DNA of 29,813 nt from Clostridia bacterium (lineage in GTDB: Bacteria > Bacillota > Clostridia > Christensenellales > CAG-138): assembly GCA_016296415.1 (NCBI GenBank), contig JAEDJH010000007.1, positions 1 through 29,813 on the forward strand. The letters are read 5' to 3'. The translations under genes were made by a program, and so were the position numbers. This document shows positions 6,835 through 14,379 of the stretch, piece by piece. How positions within the stretch are numbered: position 1 is the stretch's first letter; each line of letters opens with the position of its first letter. Below the pieces are notes generated by a model. It had not been told where the DNA came from. It ran no database searches and saw nothing but the letters and a program-made list of their open reading frames with translations.

Positions 6835-8286
6835 TTATTCCGTTTCTTCTATATATGTCATTATCTCGCCGTCAAGCCCGAGCAGCTCGCATATAACAAG
6901 CGCCTCCCTCGGCACCGGATCCATGCCCGAAACACGGTATATGCCGTAATCCATAAAGCGCTCTATCGCCTCCGTGCCGCCGCCCTCGGCGAGCTTCATT
7001 GCCGCCTTTTCCCTGTCCATGTTTTTAAGACCCACGACCTGATAGTGTGCCGAAGCAAACTCCGCCACACCGTCGTAATGGGTGGTAAAGACGCTCACGG
7101 CGTCCTTTTTGCCGAAATATTTGACCGCACCCCTGACTATCCTTGCGCCCTCGTGGGGGTTGGTTCCCCTCGCAAACTCGTCCGCAAGCAGCAGCGTGCG
7201 CCCCTCGTCCACGGCCTTTACCGCCTCGTTGAACCTTGCTATCTCCGCACCGAAGCTCGACAGACCGCTTTCGTAGGACTGCCCGTCCTCCATCAGGATG
7301 AACAGCGAATCGAAAAGCTCCGTTTCAAACGCCTCCGCAAACGGGAATATTCCGCAATGCGTCAAAAGCACGTTGAGCGCAAGCGTTTTCAAAAGCACGC
7401 TTTTTCCGCCCATGTTCGCTCCGGTTATGACCGCCGCACCCGTGTCAAGCTCCACCGACAGCGGTGTAAAGCCCGATCCTCTGCCGCCGAGCGCCTTGGC
7501 TATGGCGGGATTGGTCATTTTCCGCACGGCTATACCCGAAGCCGACACGGTTGGGCAAACGCCGCCGTATCGTTTGGCGAGCCTTGCCCTCGCAATAACA
7601 AAATCGAGCCGCCCGAGCATGGCGATGTTATCCAGCATTTTATCGGCATATACGCTCAACCGTCCGCAAAGCTGCGTCCTTATGTCCGCCTCCTCCGCCG
7701 CTTCCTCCGCCGCCGTTTTAGCGCGCTCCAAAAGCAGTCCGTGCCTTTCTTCCTCGACTGCGGCACGCCGTATAAGCTCCTCAAGCTCACGCTTTCTTCT
7801 GCGTATATCGGCAAGCTTTTCGGAAAAGGTGTCGTTTATCATGAACGTCGGCGTTCCCGTCCTGTCGGGATCTATTATGCCGAGCGCCTCCGAAAGTGCG
7901 GCAATACCGATATTCCTGTACTCTGCGTTTTCGTTTACCGCATCAAAAAGCGGCTTTATCAGCTCAAGCTGCAACAGGAAGCGTTTTATTTCAAAAAGCT
8001 CCGTGTCGCTCGTGACGCCTTTTTTGAGCCCCGAGCAGCTTTTTCTTATGTCCTTGAGAGTCATTAGCCTGCGTTCGAGCGCAGAATATTCCGCCGCCAT
8101 AGGTTCAAGGGTATCAAGGCACCTTTGCACGTTGTAAAGCTCGTCGGCAAGCAGCGCCTTCTCCGACGGCGAATATACCTTCGTGTGCCTGACAAGCTCC
8201 GCACCGTAGGGCGAGCTTGGCTCCATCAGGTCCAGAACGAACCTGAAGCCTATATTCTTCTGCTGCTCAAACGACAGTTTTATCAT
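6835..8286 (-). CDS. MutS-family ATPase (domain V type), possibly KamC-like
   Basis: The 483-residue protein ends in a MutS-type ABC ATPase domain: Walker A GANMGGKS at 289-296, a DGQSYESGLSSFGAEI signature-like segment at about 334-350, and Walker B TLLLADEFARGTNPHEG at about 364-380. The N-terminal 280 residues are helical lever and clamp regions. It lacks the DNA-reading domain I of MutS1 and the Smr tail of MutS2. This shape fits the small MutS-related subfamily that includes KamC, the reactivase ATPase of lysine 5,6-aminomutase, but no kam genes are present here. The MATE exporter gene ends 17 nt upstream, so the two are probably co-transcribed. The precise role is open: DNA repair or recombination, or enzyme reactivation. 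Confidence 0.85.
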   Translation of the reverse strand: MIKLSFEQQKNIGFRFVLDLMEPSSPYGAELVRHTKVYSPSEKALLADELYNVQRCLDTLEPMAAEYSALERRLMTLKDIRKSCSGLKKGVTSDTELFEIKRFLLQLELIKPLFDAVNENAEYRNIGIAALSEALGIIDPDRTGTPTFMINDTFSEKLADIRRRKRELEELIRRAAVEEERHGLLLERAKTAAEEAAEEADIRTQLCGRLSVYADKMLDNIAMLGRLDFVIARARLAKRYGGVCPTVSASGIAVRKMTNPAIAKALGGRGSGFTPLSVELDTGAAVITGANMGGKSVLLKTLALNVLLTHCGIFPFAEAFETELFDSLFILMEDGQSYESGLSSFGAEIARFNEAVKAVDEGRTLLLADEFARGTNPHEGARIVRGAVKYFGKKDAVSVFTTHYDGVAEFASAHYQVVGLKNMDREKAAMKLAEGGGTEAIERFMDYGIYRVSGMDPVPREALVICELLGLDGEIMTYIEETE

Positions 8287-8302
8287 GTCTGCCTCCCCTT
8301 TT

Positions 8303-9742
8303 CTATGCCTTGACCTGCCTGTCCCATATATTCAGCCATTTCAGGCTTCGATAGCGCAGAAGGCTGATGGTTCCCCTTATGGCAAGGTCCGTCACCATCG
8401 CAATCCACGCTCCCGTAAGCCCAAGCTCAAACACGGTCGAAAGCAGGAACGCAAGACCGAGCCTTATGCACCACATTCCGATGAGGCTTGCGTAAAAGGG
8501 CCATTTTGTGTCGCCCGCACCCCTCAGTACGCCGCCGATTACCGTCGCCATGGCGAAGAACGGCTGTGCAAACGCCTCTATCTTCAGCACCTTGCCGCCG
8601 AGCGCAATAACCTCCGGATCGGCGGTGAAGAAGCCGATGAGCGCTTCGGAGAACACGTACAGTATCACGCCCGCAAGCGACATGAATATTATGCCGCCTA
8701 TCACGCAGTAACGGCTGAGCTTAACGGCGTGCTGCTTCTTTTCTGCGCCGAGCGACTGCGAAACGAGCGTTGTTCCCGCCGCCGAGAATCCGAACACCGG
8801 CATATAGGTGATGCTTTCCGCGGTTATGGCAAGGCTGTGTGCGGCGAGCGACGCCGTGCCGAGTCCCGTTACGATTTTTGTCATAAGTATCTGACCGCCC
8901 GAAAGGGTGAATCTTTCAAGCGCAACGGGATATGCGACCTTGAGCACTTCCTTCCATATTCCGCCGTTAAAGCGGAACTTGTCCCTCAGGCTGAGCTTCA
9001 GCGGATAATCCTTGTTGTAAAGCGTGAGGAACAGTATGCACGCCGACACACCGAGCGAGGTTATCGTCGCTATTGCGGCGCCCCGTACTCCGAGCCCCGC
9101 ACCCCACATCTCAAAGCTCGTATCTATGAGCATTTTGTCGGAAAACGGAAGCTTGACCGCCAGTTCGATGACCCTTGTTTCAAATATGAAAAGGAAGTTC
9201 AGCACAACGTTGATTACATTGGCGAATATGTTGGCGATCATCGGCGTTCGGGTATCGCCCGAACATCTTATTATGTTGGCGGATATGTTTATAATGACGT
9301 TGAAGAAATAGCCCATGCCGATTATGGACAGGTATGCCGATGCGGCTGGCTGTATATGCGGCTCGGTACCCATCCAGCCGGGAAGCACGGGAGCGATAAG
9401 CTGCACCACCCCCACCAAAACGGCGCCGAACATAAGCATGGCAAGTATCGCCTGCATTACCGTTTCCTTCGCCCTTTGGTAATTTTTTGCACCCATGTTT
9501 TTGCCGACAAGCACCGAAAAGCCGATGCCAAGCGCAGCGCACAAACCGTTTATCAGCCAGGTTGTTGAGGAATTTACCGCCACGGCCGCCGTAGCATCGA
9601 CGCCCAGCGAGCCTACCATGGCGGTATCAACGTACTGGACGGCGGTGACAAGAAGCTGCTCAAGTATCGTCGGCCATGCAAGGAACCATATAAGTTTTTC
9701 GGGACGTATGGATTCGTCCAGCAAGTCAATGTTTTTTCTCAT
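8303..9742 (-). CDS. MATE-family efflux transporter
   Basis: About 479 residues and 12 membrane segments in two related halves. The N-terminal MRKNIDLLDE leads into LIWFLAWPTILEQLL and VQYVDTAMVGSLG, typical of MATE antiporters, which export drugs or metabolites in exchange for Na+ or H+. I chose the ATG at 9742. An in-frame TTG at 9757 would add five residues, but it overlaps a TATAAT box. A consensus AGGAGG lies at 9778-9783, too far from either codon, so the start is unresolved. The gene is divergent from rarA and upstream of the MutS-family ATPase. The substrate cannot be told from sequence. Confidence 0.92.
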   Translation of the reverse strand: MRKNIDLLDESIRPEKLIWFLAWPTILEQLLVTAVQYVDTAMVGSLGVDATAAVAVNSSTTWLINGLCAALGIGFSVLVGKNMGAKNYQRAKETVMQAILAMLMFGAVLVGVVQLIAPVLPGWMGTEPHIQPAASAYLSIIGMGYFFNVIINISANIIRCSGDTRTPMIANIFANVINVVLNFLFIFETRVIELAVKLPFSDKMLIDTSFEMWGAGLGVRGAAIATITSLGVSACILFLTLYNKDYPLKLSLRDKFRFNGGIWKEVLKVAYPVALERFTLSGGQILMTKIVTGLGTASLAAHSLAITAESITYMPVFGFSAAGTTLVSQSLGAEKKQHAVKLSRYCVIGGIIFMSLAGVILYVFSEALIGFFTADPEVIALGGKVLKIEAFAQPFFAMATVIGGVLRGAGDTKWPFYASLIGMWCIRLGLAFLLSTVFELGLTGAWIAMVTDLAIRGTISLLRYRSLKWLNIWDRQVKA

Positions 9743-9748
9743 GGTTAC

Positions 9749-9777
9749 ATTATACAACCAAATCGCTGTTGTGAAAA
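9749..9777 (-). promoter_or_regulatory. promoter toward the MATE gene
   Basis: Minus-strand TTTTCA (9772-9777), 17-bp spacer, TATAAT (9749-9754). Its expected start (near 9742) coincides with the MATE ATG, which would make the transcript leaderless. Its -35 overlaps that of the divergent rarA promoter. Confidence 0.5.
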
Positions 9778-9797
9778 CCTCCTAAAAAGTGTATAAT
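9769..9797 (+). promoter_or_regulatory. promoter of rarA
   Basis: TTGTGA (9769-9774), 17-bp spacer, TATAAT (9792-9797). The expected start is near 9804, inside a palindrome. The ribosome site AAGAGG follows at 9815-9820. Confidence 0.6.
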
Positions 9798-9809
9798 TTT
9801 TTATTATAC
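9791..9809. promoter_or_regulatory. operator-like palindrome at the rarA promoter
   Basis: GTATAAT (9791-9797) and ATTATAC (9803-9809) are a perfect 7-bp inverted repeat around a T5 spacer. It covers the -10 box and start site of the rarA promoter. A regulator site is possible; it could also arise by chance from AT-rich sequence. Confidence 0.4.
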
Positions 9810-9826
9810 GGTTTAAGAGGACGGTC

Positions 9827-11119
9827 ATGGAGCTTTTTTCACAAAACAGGGCAAAAAAAACGCCGCTTGCGGACAGGATGCGCCCCCGGACGCTCGATGA
9901 GTTCACGGGGCAGGAGCATATTGTCGGTCGGGGCAGGCTGCTTCGGCGTGCCATCGAAACCGACACGCTCCAAAGCTCGATATTCTTCGGTCCCCCCGGC
10001 TGCGGTAAAACCACGCTTGCCTCGGTCATCGCAAACTCCACCGGCGCAAGGTTCGTCAAGCTCAACGCCGTTACCGCCGGCGTGAAGGACGTGAGAAAGG
10101 TCATTGACGACGCCGAAGCGGATCTGAATCTGTACGGAAAATACACCTACCTCATGCTCGACGAATGCCACCGCTGGAGCAAGACGCAAAGCGACAGCAT
10201 ACTCCCCGCACTTGAAAGCGGCATACTCCGCTTCATCGGCTCTACCACCGAAAACCCCATGGTGGCGATGACAAGCGCAATCGTTTCAAGATGCAGGCTG
10301 TTCCAGTTTTATCCGCTCACCGAGGAGGACATAAAAACCTCAATGCGCCGTGCGCTTGCCGACAAGGAGCGCGGTCTCGGCATATATCCGGTCGATATTG
10401 ACGACGACGCCTTCTGCCATATCGCAAGGGTGGCAAACGGCGACGCAAGATGCGCCCTGAATGCGCTCGAGCTTGCCGTGCTTACCACGCCGCTCGAAAA
10501 CGGCAAAATTCACATTACCGCAGAGGTTGCGGCGGAGTCCATACAGAAAAAGGTCATAAACGTTGACGACGAGCAGTTTTACAATATGCTTTCCGCCTTT
10601 TGCAAAAGTCTTCGGGGCGGCGACTCCGATGCGGCTCTTGCATGGTTTGCAAGACTCATATACGCCGGCATAGACCCGAGGATAATCGTCAGACGCCTCA
10701 TAGCGCACGCCTCGGAGGACATCGGGCTTGCAAGCCCTCAGGCCATGGTGCAGGCGGTGAGTGCGGCAAACGCCCTCGAATTTATCGGTATGCCCGAAGC
10801 AAGGCTGCCTATAGCGCAGGCGATAATTTTCCTATGCGAAAGCCCGAAGTCAAACTCCGTCGTGATGGCGGTCGATGCCGCCTTTGCCGACGCCGCCGAC
10901 ACAATCGACGAGCCCGTGCCCGTGCATCTTCGCGACACCTCCTATCACGGAGCAAAATCCCTCAGGAACGGCAAGGGCTACAAATATCCGCACGACTACC
11001 CCAATCACGAGGTGGAGCAGGAGTATATGCCGCCCTCGGTCAAGGGCAAGCGCTACTACTTCCCCGGCGAGCTTGGAACGGAGCTGAAAATCCGCCAAAA
11101 GAAGGACAATCAGCAATAA
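9827..11119 (+). CDS. rarA: replication-associated recombination protein A (AAA+ ATPase)
   Basis: RarA/MgsA acts at stalled replication forks together with SSB and the clamp-loader pathway. The 430-residue protein has Walker A GPPGCGKT at 55-62, Walker B LMLDECHRW at about 109-117, sensor 1 FIGSTTEN and the arginine-finger region IVSRCRLF. The C-terminal MgsA domain includes AHASEDIGLASPQAM and ends in a segment with YKYPHDYPNH, characteristic of the family. The ATG at 9827 follows AAGAGG with 6-nt spacing. It is divergent from the MATE gene, and a MarR gene follows after 131 nt. Confidence 0.96.
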   Translation: MELFSQNRAKKTPLADRMRPRTLDEFTGQEHIVGRGRLLRRAIETDTLQSSIFFGPPGCGKTTLASVIANSTGARFVKLNAVTAGVKDVRKVIDDAEADLNLYGKYTYLMLDECHRWSKTQSDSILPALESGILRFIGSTTENPMVAMTSAIVSRCRLFQFYPLTEEDIKTSMRRALADKERGLGIYPVDIDDDAFCHIARVANGDARCALNALELAVLTTPLENGKIHITAEVAAESIQKKVINVDDEQFYNMLSAFCKSLRGGDSDAALAWFARLIYAGIDPRIIVRRLIAHASEDIGLASPQAMVQAVSAANALEFIGMPEARLPIAQAIIFLCESPKSNSVVMAVDAAFADAADTIDEPVPVHLRDTSYHGAKSLRNGKGYKYPHDYPNHEVEQEYMPPSVKGKRYYFPGELGTELKIRQKKDNQQ

Positions 11120-11134
11120 AATGCAAAAACACGT

Positions 11135-11187
11135 CAAAAAAGCCGCCCTGTAAGCCGACATACCGTCAGTCGCTTTACCGTAGGGCG
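11135..11187 (-). terminator. minus-strand terminator beyond marR, probable spoIID 3' end
   Basis: CGCCCT (11144-11149) pairs with AGGGCG (11182-11187), and GTAAGC (11150-11155) pairs with GCTTTAC (11172-11178) with one bulge. On the minus strand the hairpin is followed by GCTTTTTTG; on the plus strand no T-run follows. The only leftward gene that could use it is spoIID, whose stop codon is about 550 bp upstream, beyond marR. Confidence 0.5.
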
Positions 11188-11250
11188 AAGGATGTGGATC
11201 AATCGGCATTTTTGCCGTAAAACAGGGCATTACACACTTGGAGGAGATAT

Positions 11251-11745
11251 ATGGAACAAAATTCCGCAAAAAGCAGGCAGGAGCTGCTTCAGACGAGCTA
11301 TGACGTTGCCTCAAAAGGGATGAACGACAACTTCGGCGTGCTGCTTCACCTTTACGATATATGCGTGGGAAAGGTGCTGAGCAAATACGACCTTTACCCC
11401 GGGCAGCCCAAGATACTGTTCGCCCTTGAAAACTACAACATACTGTCGCAAAACGACCTTGCCGAGCTTATAGGCGTGACAAAGGCATCCGTCAGCACCT
11501 CTCTCAAGCGTCTTGAAAAAAACGGCTTCGTAAAGCGCATGCGGGACGAAAAGGATACCCGCTGCATACGCATAACGCTCACCGAAAAGGGCCGGCAGTA
11601 TGCAAAGTGGTGCAAAATAGACATGGAAATGATATTCACGACCATGCTTCAGGGTCTTACAAACGAGCAGAGGGCGCTTATACCCGACATAACAAAGAGT
11701 ATGCTGACGGAGCTTGAAAGCCTGCGGAGACGGCTCAATAATTGA
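11251..11745 (+). CDS. MarR-family transcriptional regulator
   Basis: The 164-residue winged-helix protein has the MarR layout: an N-terminal helix, LSQNDLAELIGVTKASVSTSLKRLEKNGFVKR as helix-turn-helix and recognition helix (about 68-99), the wing RDEKDTRCIRITLTEKG, and C-terminal dimerisation helices. MarR proteins bind palindromic operators as dimers and are often released by small ligands. The ATG at 11251 follows GGAGGAGAT. Its last 11 bp overlap the end of spoIID on the other strand. Its target is unknown; the MATE exporter 1.5 kb away is a natural candidate by family habit, not by evidence here. Confidence 0.93.
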   Translation: MEQNSAKSRQELLQTSYDVASKGMNDNFGVLLHLYDICVGKVLSKYDLYPGQPKILFALENYNILSQNDLAELIGVTKASVSTSLKRLEKNGFVKRMRDEKDTRCIRITLTEKGRQYAKWCKIDMEMIFTTMLQGLTNEQRALIPDITKSMLTELESLRRRLNN

Positions 11746-12736
11746 TAAGCACGCTTAAATCCGCCACCTCTATGCCCTTATAGTAGTGCATGAGTATTTC
11801 CACGTAATCCGCACCCTCGAGCGCCATGGCGTTTGCGCCCCGCTGGCTCATGCCGACGCCGTGCCCGAAGCCCATCGTCTTTACCGTGACAGAGTCCTCG
11901 TCAATATCTATTTTGAAGTTTGTGCTTGCAAGCCCGAGCGCCTTTCTGAAATCACGTCCGCTTACCACCGTATCGCCGAGGCGAAGCCTATCCACTCTGC
12001 CGCTTTCATACCTCGACAGTATCTCGACCGCATCATCCAGTCGCTTTGAACGCATTTGGGACTTCGGAAATGCCTTCTCTATCTTTTTTGCAAATTCGGA
12101 GCGTCCGAGGCTCACCACGTCAACATAAGCTTCCTCCGGACTTTCCACCCCCACGAGATACGGTCTCGGCTGAGAAAACACGTTTTGAGAATACTCGGTG
12201 AAGCCGCCGGATGCGGCATGGTACAGCGCCTCTATGGGCTTCCCGTCGTAAAGTGCCGCTTCACCCCGGCAGCGTGCCACGGCATCGGCTATCTTTATGC
12301 GGTACTTTTCATAGTCATCGCCCCACTTTTCCCTCTGCCTTTCGTCGGAGCACCACGCCTGGCAGCAGGCGCTGTCGGTGCATATATCATAGCCCTGCCC
12401 GCCGCTTCCGCACGGTTTGCCCCCAAAGCACGCAAGCTTCGTGACGGCATAGGTCCTTGCCGCAACCGCCTGCGCAGAAAGCGCCTCGGACGAATACGAC
12501 GCAGGCATCTCCGCGGCAACCACTCCCGCAACATATTCCTCCAGCGGAAGCGTTATGACATCGTCCTCCCTGTGATCGTACACGGAGATATACAGATTCG
12601 GTTCCTCCCCGTTTTCGCCCATATCGCACTCCTCCGCCGAGGTCTTTGCATATAAACACCCCTTGGCAACCAAAATCACCGCCGCAGCCGCAGCCGCAAG
12701 CACCAACAGCCGTTTTATATCCACCTTATACTTCAT
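11735..12736 (-). CDS. spoIID: SpoIID/LytB-domain protein (stage II sporulation protein D-like)
   Basis: SpoIID is a lytic transglycosylase that trims peptidoglycan denuded by SpoIIP during engulfment of the forespore. The 333-residue protein has an N-terminal membrane anchor (about 8-27). The catalytic-domain signature LPLEEYVAGVVAAEMPASYSSEALSAQAVAARTY follows (about 82-116), with the Glu of AAEMP as the expected catalytic residue, and then HAASGGFTEYSQ and the C-terminal GHGVGMSQRGANAMA. A Cys-rich insertion (CTDSACCQAWC) contains SpoIID zinc-site-like cysteines. spoIIP and spoIIM are not nearby. It could be a vegetative SpoIID paralogue. Convergent overlap with marR is 11 bp. Confidence 0.92.
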   Translation of the reverse strand: MKYKVDIKRLLVLAAAAAAVILVAKGCLYAKTSAEECDMGENGEEPNLYISVYDHREDDVITLPLEEYVAGVVAAEMPASYSSEALSAQAVAARTYAVTKLACFGGKPCGSGGQGYDICTDSACCQAWCSDERQREKWGDDYEKYRIKIADAVARCRGEAALYDGKPIEALYHAASGGFTEYSQNVFSQPRPYLVGVESPEEAYVDVVSLGRSEFAKKIEKAFPKSQMRSKRLDDAVEILSRYESGRVDRLRLGDTVVSGRDFRKALGLASTNFKIDIDEDSVTVKTMGFGHGVGMSQRGANAMALEGADYVEILMHYYKGIEVADLSVLINY

Positions 12737-12755
12737 ATTCCATCCTTATGAAAGG

Positions 12756-12780
12756 CGCATTCCAAAAATGAACGAATGCG
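12756..12780. promoter_or_regulatory. inverted repeat between spoIID and the nfeD cluster
   Basis: CGCATTC (12756-12762) and GAATGCG (12774-12780) form a perfect 7-bp inverted repeat with an 11-nt spacer, in the divergent intergenic region. It may be an operator for either direction. No T-run accompanies it. Confidence 0.35.
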
Positions 12781-12811
12781 ATTCGACAGAATGTGAAAAT
12801 GCGTAAAAATG

Positions 12812-12840
12812 TTGTAAATTCATGCTCATCGGTGTATAAT
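12812..12840 (+). promoter_or_regulatory. promoter of the nfeD-floA cluster
   Basis: TTGTAA (12812-12817), 17-bp spacer, TATAAT (12835-12840), 43 nt before the first gene's ATG. Confidence 0.65.
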
Positions 12841-12882
12841 AAATATACAGAGGAACTTAAATACTTTTCTTCGGAGGAAGCT

Positions 12883-13515
12883 ATGACCAACATAGAAATT
12901 TCAAGCCGCATTAACGGCGGCGACAAAGAGTTTTTGCGTGAATATCTTGCCTCGAAAACACAAAGCATATTCACCACGGCTTTTCGTGAGCTGCAAAACC
13001 GCAACGATGCGATGGAAGCCGCACGAAGCGTGCTTGCGGAGGTGAAAAAGCGTGCGGCGGACGGCACCTGCCCCGTCGATATGGACGCATGGCTGGAATA
13101 CCTCGTCACCGTGTCCTGCAACGACATCGTGATGAAAAAGCTGCTTGCGGCCAACCCCGACCTCACCTCATCGTTTGCATCCGAGAAACCCGCCGCCGTA
13201 CAGACAGCTCCGGCAAGCGTGCAGCCCTCACCTGCACAGCCCGCAGCGGCAGCCGCCCTGTCGCCCGTTCCCGAGATAAAAAACGTCAGCAGGGAAAGCA
13301 ACGAAAAATGCAAGAAAAAGGATATCGAGCGCATCAAGCGCAATCGCCGCAGGGATGTTGCCGTCACCGCAATACTCATCATCGTGACGCTTCTGCTTGC
13401 GTGGGTGCTGCTGTCACTGCTCTATCTCAAGGGCATAATAAGCATGGACTTCAGCTTCGGTCTTGCCGACTGGTTCAACCAAAACGTGCTCAAGCTGTTT
13501 CTGATCGGCTCATAA
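12883..13515 (+). CDS. membrane protein with sigma-70 region-2-like N-terminus
   Basis: 210 residues from the ATG at 12883, which follows GGAGGAAG; an earlier in-frame start lies upstream of the promoter. Residues 9-88 (RINGGDKEFLREYLASKTQ, then FRELQNRNDAMEAARSVLAEV, then DMDAWLEYLVTVSCND) follow the pattern of sigma region 2 in ECF factors: GDxxAF, a helix, GNxxDAEDxxQExF, then the AWLxxIARN helix. An Ala/Pro-rich linker (about 100-130), a basic patch (KKKDIERIKRNRRR) and one membrane helix (159-182) follow, with a short extracytoplasmic tail. No region 4 is present, so it is unlikely to be a working sigma factor. It heads the nfeD-floA cluster. The sigma resemblance is by eye only. Confidence 0.7.
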   Translation: MTNIEISSRINGGDKEFLREYLASKTQSIFTTAFRELQNRNDAMEAARSVLAEVKKRAADGTCPVDMDAWLEYLVTVSCNDIVMKKLLAANPDLTSSFASEKPAAVQTAPASVQPSPAQPAAAAALSPVPEIKNVSRESNEKCKKKDIERIKRNRRRDVAVTAILIIVTLLLAWVLLSLLYLKGIISMDFSFGLADWFNQNVLKLFLIGS

Positions 13516-13536
13516 GCCGCACGGAAGCGCCGCAGC

Positions 13537-13562
13537 GCAGCAATATATTGCAGCAATATATT
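13537..13562 (+). repeat. tandem 13-bp direct repeat
   Basis: GCAGCAATATATT occurs twice in immediate succession (13537-13549 and 13550-13562), between the stop of the first cluster gene and the nfeD ribosome site. The half AATATATT also forms an inverted repeat around GCAGC. Confidence 0.7.
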
Positions 13563-13582
13563 TATAGAAGGGAAGTTAAAAT

Positions 13583-14146
13583 ATGGATGCAATAATGGAC
13601 TATCTTGCCGGCTGGAACCTCGCCGCCATTATATGCCTAATAATCGGTCTTGGTCTTCTCATCGCCGAGATGTTCACACCCGGCTTCGGCATATTCGGCA
13701 TTTCGGGCATAGCTCTGCTCATCGCCGCAGTCGTATTGAGCGCGGACACGTTCGCCCATGCGATGGTTTCGCTGATAATACTGCTCGTGCTGGTATGCCT
13801 GCTGGGCTTTATCATCCTGAACAGCCTCGGCAACGGCAAATTCTCCAAATCGGCAATAGTGCTGAGCGACAAAATAGCATCCGCCTCTAACGAAGTGTCG
13901 GGCAAATCCGATCTCACAGGCAAAGAGGGCATTGCAGTAAGCCCCCTTCGCCCCGCAGGAATTGCCGAAATTGACGGCGGCAGATATGACGTGACCACCA
14001 AGGGCGAGTTTGTCGCCCAGGGCGCAAGGCTGACGGTTGAGCGCACTCACGGGCTTAAAATAATCGTCAGGGAGGGCGGCCCGGAGCGCTGTGATACCCA
14101 AGACTGCACCGCAGACGATATTCCCGACGAGGGCGGGCAGGCATGA
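13583..14146 (+). CDS. NfeD-family membrane protein
   Basis: 187 residues. Three membrane helices (about 14-33, 36-54 and 60-81) contain the NfeD-type segment LLIAEMFTPGFGIFGISGI. A cytoplasmic or extracytoplasmic OB-fold-like domain follows (about 110-168: LTGKEGIAVSPLRPAGIAEIDGG, then GARLTVER, then LKIIVRE). NfeD proteins are encoded next to flotillins or stomatins and assist them in membrane organisation. floA lies one gene downstream, as in the B. subtilis yqeZ-yqfA arrangement. It is shorter than YqeZ because it lacks the ClpP-like protease domain, making it the short NfeD1b type. The stop overlaps the next start as ATGA. Confidence 0.9.
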   Translation: MDAIMDYLAGWNLAAIICLIIGLGLLIAEMFTPGFGIFGISGIALLIAAVVLSADTFAHAMVSLIILLVLVCLLGFIILNSLGNGKFSKSAIVLSDKIASASNEVSGKSDLTGKEGIAVSPLRPAGIAEIDGGRYDVTTKGEFVAQGARLTVERTHGLKIIVREGGPERCDTQDCTADDIPDEGGQA

Positions 14147-14355
14147 AGCTCTGTCCAAAATGCAAAACGCTCTATTCGGAGCTTCTTGATGTTTGCCCAA
14201 AATGCGGCATTGAAGCTCCGGAGGACAGCGACAGCGCCGCCGAACCTGACAGGAAGGCAAGAACAAGGGGCTGGATCGGAATAGTGATAGGCATTCCGTC
14301 CTTTATAGGGTTTTTGTACCTTATATACTTTCTGTACAGCTTACTTGCAAAATAA
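14143..14355 (+). CDS. small zinc-ribbon membrane protein
   Basis: 70 residues. Two CPKC knuckles (CPKC at 4-7 and CPKCG at 18-22) make a zinc ribbon, followed by an acidic linker and one C-terminal membrane helix (about 46-66). Translation is coupled to nfeD through a 4-nt ATGA overlap. Such mini zinc-ribbon membrane proteins are common in Clostridia but uncharacterised. Its place between nfeD and floA suggests an accessory role in the same membrane assembly. Confidence 0.8.
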   Translation: MKLCPKCKTLYSELLDVCPKCGIEAPEDSDSAAEPDRKARTRGWIGIVIGIPSFIGFLYLIYFLYSLLAK

Positions 14356-14379
14356 ACACAAAATCAAAGGAGATTAAAA

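Noticed and set aside
6643..8067. Long rightward ORF of 474 codons opposite guaB's start and the MutS-family gene
   Set aside because: Mirror of a real gene. The product is rich in Arg, His and Cys with no domain, and the opposite strand has clear MutS motifs.
8285..9568. Rightward ORF of 427 codons opposite the MATE gene
   Set aside because: Antisense to a clear 12-helix transporter; its sequence is a His/Arg/Tyr-rich artefact of codon bias.
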